Source: VBDM01 sp049802235 (GTDB lineage: Bacteria > Pseudomonadota > Gammaproteobacteria > Burkholderiales > SG8-39). From it: DNA of 64,000 nt. This document shows, piece by piece, positions 7,349 to 14,181 of this stretch; positions within the stretch are counted from its first letter, which is position 1, and each line of letters begins with the position of its first letter. Location: the NCBI GenBank assembly GCA_049802235.1, contig JBARMB010000107.1, forward strand, positions 1 through 64,000, read 5' to 3'. The translations under genes and the position numbers were made by a program. Below the pieces are notes generated by a model. The model saw only the letters and a program-made list of their open reading frames with translations. It made no database searches and had not been told where the DNA came from.

Positions 7349-9013
7349 GTGATCGTCGCCTCCGGCATTGCCATGCAGTTCGGGGCCAGGCCCCTGTTCT
7401 CCGACGTCTCCGTCAAGTTCGGCGGCGGAAACCGCTATGGCCTGATCGGCGCCAACGGCTGCGGCAAGTCCACGTTCATGAAGATCCTGGGCGGCGAGCT
7501 CGAGCCCTCGGCGGGGTCGGTGGCGATCGACGCCAACGAGCGGGTGGGCAGGCTGCGCCAGGACCAGTTCGCGTACGAAGACGAGCGCGTGCTCGACGTG
7601 GTGCTGATGGGCCACGCCGGGATGTGGAAGGCGATGCAGGAGCGCGACGCGATCTACGCCGACCCCGAATCCGGCGACGAGGAGTTCCTGCACGCGGCGG
7701 AGCTCGAGGCGAAGTACGCGGAGTACGGCGGCTACACGGCCGAGGCGCGCGCGGGCGAGCTGCTGCTCGGCCTCGGCGTGCCGACCTCGCAGCATGACGG
7801 GCCGATGAGCGCGGTGGCGCCGGGCTGGAAGCTGCGCGTGCTGCTCGCGCAGGCGCTCTTCGGCGACCCGGACATCCTCTTGCTCGATGAGCCGACCAAC
7901 AACCTCGACATCAACAGCATCCGCTGGCTGGAGGACGTGCTCAACCAGAAGACGAGCACCATGGTCATCATCTCGCACGACCGGCACTTCCTCTCCGCCG
8001 TCTGCACCCACATGGCGGACGTCGACTACGGCGGCATCAAGGTCTACCCGGGCAACTACGACGACTACATGGAAGCGTCCACGCTGGCGAAACAGCAGCA
8101 GCAGAACGCCAACGCGCGCGCCAAGGACCGCATCTCCGACCTCGAGGAATTCGTGCGGCGCTTCCGCGCGCACAAGGCCAAGGCGCGCCAGGCGACGTCG
8201 CGCATGAAGCAGATCGAGAAACTCAAGGTGGAGGACGTGAAGCCCTCCAGCCGGCAGTACCCGTTCATCCGCTTCATCGTCGACCCGAAAGAGGCGCTGC
8301 ACCGGCTCGCCGTCGAAGCGAAGGGGCTGGCGATGGGCTACGGGACGGGCAGGCTTCTCTTCGAGAAGCTCGACCTGTCGATCGAGGCCGGCGAGAAGGT
8401 GGCGATCATCGGGCCCAACGGCATCGGCAAGACCACGCTGCTGCGCTGCCTCGTGGACGGCGCGGCCGCCGGCGGCCTGCCGCGGGACTCAGGCAGCATC
8501 AAGTGGGCGGAGAAGGCGCGCCTCGGCTACTGGCCGCAGGATCCGGCGGACGAATTCAAGGGCGACGAGATGCTGGCCGAGTGGCTCGGCCGCTGGCGCC
8601 GCAAGGATCCTGGTGATGAAATGCGGCAGGACGACCAGATCGTGCGCGCGACCCTGGGGCAGCTGCTGTTCTCCGGCGACGAGCAGAAGAAGTCGCTCAA
8701 GGTGATCTCGGGCGGCGAGGGGCAGCGCATGATGATCGCCAAGCTGGTGCTGCAGATGCCGAACGTGATGCTGCTCGATGAGCCGACCAACCACCTCGAC
8801 ATGGAATCCATCGAGTCGCTCAACACCGCGCTCGACAAGTACACCGGCACGCTCGTCTTCGTCTCGCACGACCGCGAGTTCGTCGCCTCGCTCGCCACGC
8901 GCATCATCGAGCTCCGGCCCGGCGCCTCGGGCGGAGCGGCAACGGTGGCGGATTTCCGCGGCAGCTACGAGGATTACCTCGCTGGAGCGGGCGCGGCGCT
9001 GGCTGCCGCTTGA
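7349..9013 (+). CDS. ybiT: ABC-F translation factor, YbiT type
   Basis: A 554-residue soluble protein with two ABC domains and no membrane segment. First domain: Walker A GANGCGKST, the atypical signature VAPGWKLRVLLAQ characteristic of YbiT, Walker B LLLDEPTNNLD, H-loop SHDRHF. A charged linker follows (about residues 240-290, lysine/arginine rich). Second domain: GPNGIGKTT, signature ISGGEGQRMM, LLDEPTNHLD and SHDREF. ABC-F proteins bind the ribosomal E site and relieve stalled or antibiotic-bound ribosomes. The GTG start matches the start seen in both truncated copies. This is the only complete copy; both ends of the gene are duplicated around neighbouring toxin-antitoxin and hflX genes. 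Confidence 0.95.
   Translation: MIVASGIAMQFGARPLFSDVSVKFGGGNRYGLIGANGCGKSTFMKILGGELEPSAGSVAIDANERVGRLRQDQFAYEDERVLDVVLMGHAGMWKAMQERDAIYADPESGDEEFLHAAELEAKYAEYGGYTAEARAGELLLGLGVPTSQHDGPMSAVAPGWKLRVLLAQALFGDPDILLLDEPTNNLDINSIRWLEDVLNQKTSTMVIISHDRHFLSAVCTHMADVDYGGIKVYPGNYDDYMEASTLAKQQQQNANARAKDRISDLEEFVRRFRAHKAKARQATSRMKQIEKLKVEDVKPSSRQYPFIRFIVDPKEALHRLAVEAKGLAMGYGTGRLLFEKLDLSIEAGEKVAIIGPNGIGKTTLLRCLVDGAAAGGLPRDSGSIKWAEKARLGYWPQDPADEFKGDEMLAEWLGRWRRKDPGDEMRQDDQIVRATLGQLLFSGDEQKKSLKVISGGEGQRMMIAKLVLQMPNVMLLDEPTNHLDMESIESLNTALDKYTGTLVFVSHDREFVASLATRIIELRPGASGGAATVADFRGSYEDYLAGAGAALAAA
8870..9013 (+). repeat. ybiT 3'-end segment E1 (in the intact gene)
   Basis: The last 144 bases of ybiT recur, with few changes, at 10511-10652 (E3). 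The final roughly 35 bases recur at 9712-9747 (E2). E1 is the parent copy because it belongs to the complete gene. Confidence 0.85.
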
Positions 9014-9020
9014 CGTCGCA

Positions 9021-9057
9021 TTGACAATGCGCTTCGATGTAAGTACAGTAATTACAT
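9021..9057 (+). promoter_or_regulatory. mazEF promoter with overlapping operator palindrome
   Basis: TTGACA (9021-9026), a 17-base spacer and TACAGT (9044-9049). A perfect inverted repeat ATGTAA (9037-9042) / TTACAT (9052-9057) straddles the -10 and reaches the mazE ATG at 9056, the expected place for an autorepressor site. The predicted transcription start falls on or next to the ATG and no Shine-Dalgarno is present, so the transcript may be leaderless. Confidence 0.65.
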
Positions 9058-9349
9058 GAAACGCGATTCCCTCCCCACACCCCGGAAGAGCCCGGCGAAG
9101 GTCGAATTGAAGGTCGTCCGGATCGGAAACTCGCGCGGCGTGCGGCTGCCCAAGGCCGTGCTGGAGCGCTATGAAATCAAGGACGCTCTGGTCCTGGAGG
9201 CCCGGGAAGAGGGGCTTCTGCTGCGCGGGAAGAAGGACAAGCGCCTGACCTGGGAGGAAACGTATCGGGAGACGGCGCGCGAGAAGGAGGACTGGAGCGA
9301 TCTCGACGCGACGATGGCGGACGGGATCGAGCCCGGGGAAAAGTGGTGA
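9056..9349 (+). CDS. mazE: MazE-like antitoxin (AbrB/SpoVT fold)
   Basis: A 97-residue protein with an AbrB-type swapped-hairpin domain (VELKVVRIGNSRGVRLPKAV, about residues 16-35) and an acidic toxin-binding tail. It neutralises MazF and, with it, represses its own promoter. The stop overlaps the start region of the toxin gene. It begins 43 bases after the ybiT stop, between ybiT ends E1 and E2. Confidence 0.88.
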   Translation: MKRDSLPTPRKSPAKVELKVVRIGNSRGVRLPKAVLERYEIKDALVLEAREEGLLLRGKKDKRLTWEETYRETAREKEDWSDLDATMADGIEPGEKW

Positions 9350-9678
9350 AGCGCCCGGTCGGGCGCTACGGCGTGTATCTCGCCGACCTCGACCCCGCGC
9401 GCGGCCGCGAGATCGCCAAGACCCGGCCGGTCGTGGTGGTGAGCCGGGACGACATGAACCGGTTTCTCGATACCGTGGTGGTGTGCCCGCTGACAACGAA
9501 GCTTCATCCGCGCTGGCGAAGCCGGGTGCAGACGGTTTGCGCGGGTCGCAAGGCCGAGATCGCGGTGGATCAGATCCGCACGATCACCAAGGAGAGGCTC
9601 GGGCGGCGGCTGGACGAGCTGGAGCCCGCGACCGCGATGCTGCTGCGTCGCCTGATCACCGAGATGTACGGCGAGTAG
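9343..9678 (+). CDS. mazF: MazF/PemK-family endoribonuclease toxin
   Basis: A 111-residue protein with the MazF fold markers GRYGVYLADLDPARGREIAKTRP at the N-terminus (arginine in a beta hairpin), VVVCPLTTK (threonine) and AEIAVDQIRTITKERL. These proteins cut mRNA at short sequences and arrest translation. Two in-frame GTG codons (9343 and 9346) can start it and overlap the end of mazE, consistent with coupling. The frame is intact. The second ybiT 3'-end remnant begins within a few bases of its stop. Confidence 0.9.
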   Translation: MVKRPVGRYGVYLADLDPARGREIAKTRPVVVVSRDDMNRFLDTVVVCPLTTKLHPRWRSRVQTVCAGRKAEIAVDQIRTITKERLGRRLDELEPATAMLLRRLITEMYGE

Positions 9679-9681
9679 GAG

Positions 9682-9747
9682 ATGGCATCGCCACGGGAAT
9701 TCAGGGAAACGCTCGCGGGCGCAAGCGCGGCGCTGGCTGCCGCTTAA
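9682..9747 (+). pseudogene. ybiT 3'-end remnant E2
   Basis: Directly after the mazF stop, a short in-frame stretch ends in LAGASAALAAA and a TAA, matching the ybiT C-terminus (LAGAGAALAAA). Nucleotide identity is strongest over the last 25 bases before the stop. Confidence 0.7.
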
Positions 9748-9887
9748 CGAGTGGCGGAGGCGGCGCGCCTGCCGCCGCGGCGCCCCCTGTCGTAAGTCCA
9801 CGAGATTCTGCTTCGACACCTTCGCCCGGCCGGCGGTACCGATGTCGAACATTGTCTGGAGCGCGTTCGAGGTGTAGTCTTGCGGCC

Positions 9888-10088
9888 ATGGGCAATTTTC
9901 TGGAAATCGAGTCTGCCGCGCGGCGCCTCAGTGCCGAGGAGCGGCGGCGATTGCTGCTGTCCCTTGCGGCGAGCCTGCGCGAGGAGGGGCGCCCTTTGCC
10001 GGCGCCGCGCAGCTTTACACCCGCGGAAATCGAAGCCTGGATCAAGGAGGATGAGCGCGATCTCGCCGCGTACCGCAGCGGGTCGTGA
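9888..10088 (+). CDS. small antitoxin-like protein paired with a VapC-like toxin
   Basis: A 66-residue protein (ESAARRLSAEERRRLLLSLA ... FTPAEIEAWIKEDERDLAAY) typical of the short helical antitoxins encoded next to PIN toxins. Candidate promoter elements lie just upstream (TTGTCT 9852-9857, 17 bases, TAGTCT 9875-9880). The stop TGA overlaps the GTG start of the following PIN gene (GTGA). The antitoxin is intact while the toxin carries a nonsense codon. Confidence 0.7.
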   Translation: MGNFLEIESAARRLSAEERRRLLLSLAASLREEGRPLPAPRSFTPAEIEAWIKEDERDLAAYRSGS

Positions 10089-10513
10089 ATGTTTTTCTGG
10101 ATTCGAGCGTGCTGCTCGCCGCATGCGGCAGTTCAGCCGGGGCATAGCGAGCGGTCATCGACGCTGCTTCCGCGCAGGGCTGGAGCCTGCTCACGAGCAG
10201 TTACGTACTAGCCGAAGTCGAAGCGAACCTGTCGGCGCTTCCCGCCGGCGCATCAGACAACTGGACGCAGCTCCGAACGAAACTCGATACAGTTCCGGAC
10301 GTGCTGACCTTCGAGTGGCCCGTGGTGTTTGCGCCGGCGCGCGACCGGCCGATCCTGTTCACGGCTTCGGCGTGGGCGGAAGTGCTGCTGACGCTCGACC
10401 GGCGCGATTTCGCCGATCTCTTGGGAACGTCTTTCTACGGGCTCGCGATACTGAAGCCCGGTGATTTCCTGCAAAGAGAGCGCACCACCGGCAGACTGGC
10501 CGGGCGGGCCTGA
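10085..10513 (+). pseudogene. VapC-like PIN toxin with in-frame amber codon
   Basis: From GTG 10085 the frame reads VNVFLDSSVLLAACGSSAGA, then TAG at 10145-10147, then RAVIDAASAQGW and a complete PIN domain (TSSYVLAEVEANL, ARDRPILFTASAWAEVLLTLDRRDF) to TGA at 10513. PIN proteins of this kind normally read G-A-S-R-A-V here, so TAG most simply comes from a serine TCG by one base change. The rest of the frame is open for 120 codons, so loss of function is recent unless the stop is a sequencing error or is suppressed. Confidence 0.85.
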
Positions 10514-10670
10514 CCGCGAGATCGTCTCGTCGCTCGCCGCGCGCATCATCGAGCTCCGGCCCGGCGCCTCGGGCGGAGCGGCAACGGTGGTGGATTTCCG
10601 CGGCAGCTACGACGATTACCTCGCTGGAGCGGGCGCGGCGCAGCGGGCCGCGCAGCGCTCCTCAGAATGA
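10511..10670 (+). pseudogene. ybiT 3'-end copy E3
   Basis: From 10511 to about 10640 the sequence matches the last part of ybiT with a handful of changes (REIVSSLAARIIELRPGASG, then VVDFRGSYDDYLAGAGAA). The last codons then diverge and stop at TGA 10668-10670. It closes the array and slightly overlaps the 3' end of the opposite dsrE-like gene. Confidence 0.9.
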
Positions 10671-11030
10671 GAACGCTTGCCGCTCCTGGGCCGCGGCGAG
10701 CAGCGCCGAGGCGCCCATCCACTCGGCGTTCGGAAGGATATTCTCGTCGGTCACGCCGTGTGTCTTGCCGCAGGGCGGGCACACGCCGACCCGGCCGCCG
10801 TTCTCGGTGAAGATCTTGAGCAGCTCGGCAACCGGCGGAAAACTCTTCGGGATGAGCCCGTCGGCGGCGCCGCGCCTGCCGAGGCTTGCGCCCTCGGCGG
10901 TGAGCCAAAGCAGCACGTCCGCGCCGGCCGCGAGCGCGTTGTTGGCGAGCACGAAAGGCGTGGCGACCCGGTCCGGGTCGCTCTTATAGTGAGTGACGGT
11001 GAAAAGATACTTGAGTTGCTGTTTTGACAT
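10662..11030 (-). CDS. DsrE-family protein
   Basis: A 122-residue cytosolic protein with the DsrE/DsrF-like fold: LKYLFTVTHYKSDPDRVATPF, NNALAAGADVLLWLTAEGA and a C-terminal segment with two cysteines (VGVCPPCGKTHGV). Family members handle sulfur transfer or act as small peroxiredoxin-like accessory proteins. The ATG at 11030 is chosen because AGGAGG lies directly upstream; longer upstream frames lack a ribosome binding site. It is the last gene of a minus-strand stress group with a truncated haemoglobin upstream. The exact role is unknown. Confidence 0.8.
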   Translation of the reverse strand: MSKQQLKYLFTVTHYKSDPDRVATPFVLANNALAAGADVLLWLTAEGASLGRRGAADGLIPKSFPPVAELLKIFTENGGRVGVCPPCGKTHGVTDENILPNAEWMGASALLAAAQERQAFSF

Positions 11031-11148
11031 GGTCTGGTTCCTCCTTTGAAGTTGAACTGCCTGGAATGTTCTTCGTGGCTTCTGGAAGCGCCTTGCGCGC
11101 GGTCTGTGCCGCGCGTCCGGTGCACCGCGTAGTTTTAGGCTGGCACTC

Positions 11149-11616
11149 CTACTTCCTGACGACGATGTCGGCTTTCGTGGTGCCGACGATATCAAACAGC
11201 TCCTTCTGCTCAGCCGCGGGGACCTTGAATTTGTCCAGGGATTTCTTGAACTCCCTGGCCATCACGCCCCACTCTTTCTCGCTGATGTTCAAATGAGCGT
11301 GGGATTCCTTCATCGCCTTTCCGGTGTACTTGCATGGCCCACCGGTCACCCCACAGACCATCTGAGATACCTGGAACTTAAGGTAAGGCGCCGGAGAGCT
11401 TTTCCGGCCGGCGTTAATGGCGGGATTCCTGTTCAACTGCTTATTCGCCACGAGCCGGTTGATGAAGTCATCGACGACGACCGTGATGCCTTTCAGGCCG
11501 CCCAACCGGTCGTAAAGGGATTTCTGGGCGCCGGGCTGTTGCGCCGAGACGACCGGCGCGAAAGAGTTACCCAACATGAGCGCTGCAGATAACAGGGCCA
11601 TTCGCAAACTATTCAT
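11149..11616 (-). CDS. exported group 1 truncated haemoglobin
   Basis: A 155-residue protein. The first ~25 residues form a signal peptide (MALLSAALMLGNSFAPVVSA). The mature part is a 2-on-2 globin: SLYDRLGGLKGITVVVDDFINRL, then KFQVSQMVCGVTGG, and KESHAHLNI with the proximal haem histidine. Group 1 globins bind O2 or NO; a periplasmic location is unusual but recurrent in proteobacteria. It shares orientation with the dsrE-like gene and the upstream methyltransferase. No GGAAC-type ECF promoter was found in front of it. Confidence 0.88.
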   Translation of the reverse strand: MNSLRMALLSAALMLGNSFAPVVSAQQPGAQKSLYDRLGGLKGITVVVDDFINRLVANKQLNRNPAINAGRKSSPAPYLKFQVSQMVCGVTGGPCKYTGKAMKESHAHLNISEKEWGVMAREFKKSLDKFKVPAAEQKELFDIVGTTKADIVVRK

Positions 11617-11657
11617 TTGTTTTCCTTTACCGGTTCTTTGGCTCAATGATCTGACAC

Positions 11658-11685
11658 GCTGCCATGGAGCCCTGAACATGGCAGC
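11658..11685 (-). terminator. hairpin after methyltransferase gene
   Basis: GCTGCCATG (11658-11666) and CATGGCAGC (11677-11685) form a perfect 9-bp stem 5 bases after the methyltransferase stop on the minus strand. No T-run follows, so it may be a weak terminator or an mRNA-stabilising hairpin. Confidence 0.4.
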
Positions 11686-11689
11686 CTGA

Positions 11690-12478
11690 CTACTTCTTGA
11701 CCGCCCGGATCGAAACGCTCTTCACGCCATACTTCCGCGTCGCGCCCTGGGCATTGGTCGAGATGAACCGGTACTCCGGATTGTCCTTCACCTCCGTCAC
11801 GCGGAGGCCGGCGGACTCGATCGCCGCCACGTAGTCATCGACCTGCATCGCGCCGCCGATGCAAGCGGCCCACAGCGTCGCGTCGCACGTGATGCCCTGC
11901 GGCAGCTGGACCCCGGTGACGATGTCGGCAAGCGCGAGCCGGCCGCCCGGCCTCAGGATGCGCGCAACCTCAAGGAACACCTTCTCCTTTTCGGGCGCGA
12001 GGTTGATCACGCCGTTGCTGATGACCGCGTCGCAACCGCCAGTCGGCAGCCCGGTCGACTCGATATGGCCCTTGCGATAGCTGACGTTCCCGAATCCGGC
12101 CGCGGCGCGCAGCCGCTCGGCTTTAGCGAGCTGCTCGTCGGTCATATCGACGCCGATCACGGCACCGGCCGGCCCGACCTTGAGCGCAGCGATGAAGCTG
12201 TCCATCCCGGAGCCGCTGCCGAAGTCGACGACCTTCTCACCGGGCTCGAGCGCCGCCAGATCGAAGTAATAGCCCACGCCGGCGAACGAGTCGATCGCCT
12301 CGCCCGGAATCGCATCGAGGTCGGCCGGAGCGTAGCCGAGCCGCTCGGCAAGCACCCGCCCCATCTCGAAGTGGAACTCGCCGTTCGGATCGAGCGCGAC
12401 GTCGCGGTACATCGCCTTCACTTTCTGCTCGAGCGCGACGACGTCCACGCGTTTTACGAAATCTGCCGTGATGGCCAT
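11690..12478 (-). CDS. ArsM-like class I SAM methyltransferase
   Basis: A 262-residue methyltransferase with the SAM-binding motif I VVDFGSGSGMDSFIAA, motif II VIGVDMTDEQL and CDAVISNGVINL. The overall pattern resembles arsenite methyltransferase-like proteins, but the conserved arsenic-binding cysteine set is not evident, so the substrate is open. The start ATG at 12478 gives the family N-terminus (VKAMYRDVALDPNGEFHF), shared with the paralogue at 14182. A GGAAC-N17-CGTC promoter lies about 65 bases upstream, placing it in the regulon of the local ECF sigma factor. Confidence 0.85.
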   Translation of the reverse strand: MAITADFVKRVDVVALEQKVKAMYRDVALDPNGEFHFEMGRVLAERLGYAPADLDAIPGEAIDSFAGVGYYFDLAALEPGEKVVDFGSGSGMDSFIAALKVGPAGAVIGVDMTDEQLAKAERLRAAAGFGNVSYRKGHIESTGLPTGGCDAVISNGVINLAPEKEKVFLEVARILRPGGRLALADIVTGVQLPQGITCDATLWAACIGGAMQVDDYVAAIESAGLRVTEVKDNPEYRFISTNAQGATRKYGVKSVSIRAVKK

Positions 12479-12544
12479 GACTAAATATTCCTTCCTTGAT
12501 TGAAATCCTGTCGCGCTCCGGTTCGAGAGCGCCTTCATCACCCA

Positions 12545-12571
12545 AGACGCGTACGTGTCCGAAAAGGTTCC
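12545..12571 (-). promoter_or_regulatory. ECF-type promoter of methyltransferase gene
   Basis: On the minus strand GGAAC (12571-12567), 17 bases, CGTCT (12549-12545). The same elements and spacing occur at 13052-13078 and 13140-13166. Similarity to the 13052-13078 copy extends past the -10 (TTGGGTGATGAAGG versus CTGGGCGATGAAGG). Confidence 0.75.
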
Positions 12572-12609
12572 AGCGCATTCGCCGCTTGCGCGCGGCGTGT
12601 CCGGTCGGG

Positions 12610-12990
12610 TCAGGCGGCGACCGCCGCCGGTGCGAGGCGCGGCGAAGGCCGCCCGAATTCGGGAGACGGCCACTCGATGCTCAACTCGGCCGTCCTGAGC
12701 GCCGAAATGACGAGCGTTCCGGCGCGGTCCGCGACAAAGCGCTCGCCGGCACCGATAATGCGATCCGCACGGTCCTTGTGCTGGGTGATCCACAGCGAAC
12801 CGGAACGCACCCGCACCATGAGGCCACACTGCGCGACGATCGCGAGCGGCTGCCGACGGCCGAGCGACAGACTGCCGGCGATCTGCCCCTCGGTGAGCGC
12901 ACCGTCCTTCGCGACGGCGTTGGATCGGGCACCATGGTGGTGGGCAAGCGCGGTATTCTTGTGGCGGCCGACTGCGATAGCAGCAAACAT
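12610..12990 (-). CDS. DUF2917 domain protein
   Basis: A 126-residue protein with a cupin-like DUF2917 core (GLMVRVRSGSLWITQHKD ... DRIIGAGERFVADRAGTLVISAL). The function of this family is unknown. AAAGGAGA lies 8 bases before the ATG at 12990. It has its own ECF-type promoter and sits divergently from the sigma-factor gene, so it belongs to the same regulatory unit. No signal peptide is evident. Confidence 0.8.
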   Translation of the reverse strand: MFAAIAVGRHKNTALAHHHGARSNAVAKDGALTEGQIAGSLSLGRRQPLAIVAQCGLMVRVRSGSLWITQHKDRADRIIGAGERFVADRAGTLVISALRTAELSIEWPSPEFGRPSPRLAPAAVAA

Positions 12991-13051
12991 GATAGAGATC
13001 TCCTTTGTCCTGCTGAGTGGCGCATCGAATTGACCACACCTTCATCGCCCA

Positions 13052-13078
13052 GGACGCATGTGCCCGCGAAACCGTTCC
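13052..13078 (-). promoter_or_regulatory. ECF-type promoter of DUF2917 gene
   Basis: On the minus strand GGAAC (13078-13074), 17 bases, CGTCC (13056-13052). Same spacing as the promoters of the methyltransferase and the sigma-factor gene. Confidence 0.75.
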
Positions 13079-13139
13079 AGGCCGATGCGCGCGCGCACGG
13101 CCACCTGCGCCGAGCGGTGAACGCATGCGGCAAGTGCCT

Positions 13140-13166
13140 GGAACCGAATCACGGACTGCTGCGTCT
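13140..13166 (+). promoter_or_regulatory. ECF-type autoregulatory promoter
   Basis: GGAAC (13140-13144), 17 bases, CGTCT (13162-13166), followed by a short leader with the ribosome binding site AGAGGGGG and the sigma-factor ATG at 13184. It suggests that the ECF factor transcribes its own operon. Confidence 0.75.
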
Positions 13167-13183
13167 CTGTAAAGAGGGGGCGT

Positions 13184-13861
13184 ATGGCGATATCCAAGAA
13201 AACCTTTGAGAATCAGGTTATTGATCTTCTCGGCCGGATGCACGGCGTAGCCCGTCGCCTGACGCGAAACGACGCCGACGCGGAGGACCTCGTGGCCGAG
13301 ACGGTCGCACGGGCCTGGCGGGCGCTGGACACCCTCGAACACGAAGCGGCGTTCCGCGGCTGGATCTTCAAGATCCTGCACAACACATTTCTCGACGAAT
13401 GCCGCCGCCGCGGCGCGCGGCCGCAATTCGAGTCGTTCGGGTGCGAGGAGCCGGAGGAAGGGGAAGTGCAGTTCTCCATTTTCGAGCAGATGCATCAACC
13501 GTTCCTGCTCTGGTTCAGCAACCCGGAGCAGGAGTTTCTCGACAAGATTCTGCGCGACGATCTCGATCGTGCGCTCGCGACGCTTCCGGAGCACTACCGG
13601 ATCGTGGTGATCCTCTCCGATCTGGAGGAGTTCAGCTACAGTGAGATTGCCACGACGCTGGCCGTGCCGGTGGGCACGGTGCGCTCGCGCCTGGCGCGCG
13701 CGCGCGGCGCGCTGCAGAAGATTCTCTGGCAGCAGGCAAGAGACATCGGGCTTTCGGCCGCACCGCCTGCGCGGCACGAGCATGAGGACGCCAGGGCGGA
13801 TACGCCCCGTCCGGCAACTGCGCGGCAGGCGGCGCGCGCGAAGAAGGACAGTATGTCATGA
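13184..13861 (+). CDS. ECF sigma factor
   Basis: A 225-residue sigma-70-family ECF factor. Region 2 (HGVARRLTRNDADAEDLVAE ... WRALDTLEHEAAFRGWIFKI) and region 4 (LPEHYRIVVILSDLEEFSYSEIA ... VPVGTVRSRLARAR) are complete. The C-terminal ~45 residues are a variable basic tail. The stop overlaps the start of a zinc-finger anti-sigma gene (ATGA), the standard ECF/anti-sigma pair. Three matching promoter sequences around the gene define its likely regulon: itself, the DUF2917 gene and one methyltransferase. The inducing signal is not evident; the regulon content suggests redox, metalloid or nitrosative stress. Confidence 0.92.
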   Translation: MAISKKTFENQVIDLLGRMHGVARRLTRNDADAEDLVAETVARAWRALDTLEHEAAFRGWIFKILHNTFLDECRRRGARPQFESFGCEEPEEGEVQFSIFEQMHQPFLLWFSNPEQEFLDKILRDDLDRALATLPEHYRIVVILSDLEEFSYSEIATTLAVPVGTVRSRLARARGALQKILWQQARDIGLSAAPPARHEHEDARADTPRPATARQAARAKKDSMS

Positions 13862-14094
13862 CAAAACACGAAATCGACTGCAAGCAGGCGCTGGATCAAC
13901 TCTTCGAGTTCATCGACCAGGAACTGCCCGACGACAGGCGCGATGCAATGCAGCACCACCTGCACACCTGCAAGAGTTGCTTCTCGCGCTTCGAGTTCGA
14001 GCGGCGGCTCAAGGAAAAGCTCGGCGGGCTGGGCAAGGGGGAGACATCCCCGGACATCAGCGACCGCATCACGAAGCTGCTGAATAGCTTGTAA
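13858..14094 (+). CDS. zinc-finger anti-sigma factor
   Basis: A 78-residue soluble protein with an N-terminal zf-HC2/ZAS motif: C9, and H-L-H-T-C-K-S-C (H-x3-C-x2-C) at about residues 33-40. ZAS anti-sigma factors hold the ECF factor inactive and release it when the zinc site is oxidised or the domain is displaced. No transmembrane helix is present, so sensing is probably cytosolic. The ATG overlaps the sigma stop codon. Confidence 0.88.
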   Translation: MTKHEIDCKQALDQLFEFIDQELPDDRRDAMQHHLHTCKSCFSRFEFERRLKEKLGGLGKGETSPDISDRITKLLNSL

Positions 14095-14181
14095 CAACCA
14101 AGTAACAAGCGCTCCGGCGGGAGGGCGAACGCCCTCACCGACGTCCAACAATAAACGGGGCAATTATCAGGGGGAGATACC

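Noticed and set aside
4144..10670. Array as transposon or integron
   Set aside because: No transposase, integrase, terminal inverted repeats or attC-like sites were seen; boundaries are ybiT sequence instead.
11690..13783. Very long minus-strand frame of about 700 codons
   Set aside because: Only the last 262 codons (from ATG 12478) show methyltransferase motifs; the rest runs antisense to the sigma factor and through two ECF promoters with low-complexity GC-driven sequence.
14094..14181. Fourth ECF promoter before the second methyltransferase
   Set aside because: GAAC and CGTCC occur but only 11 bases apart; the spacing does not match the other three.
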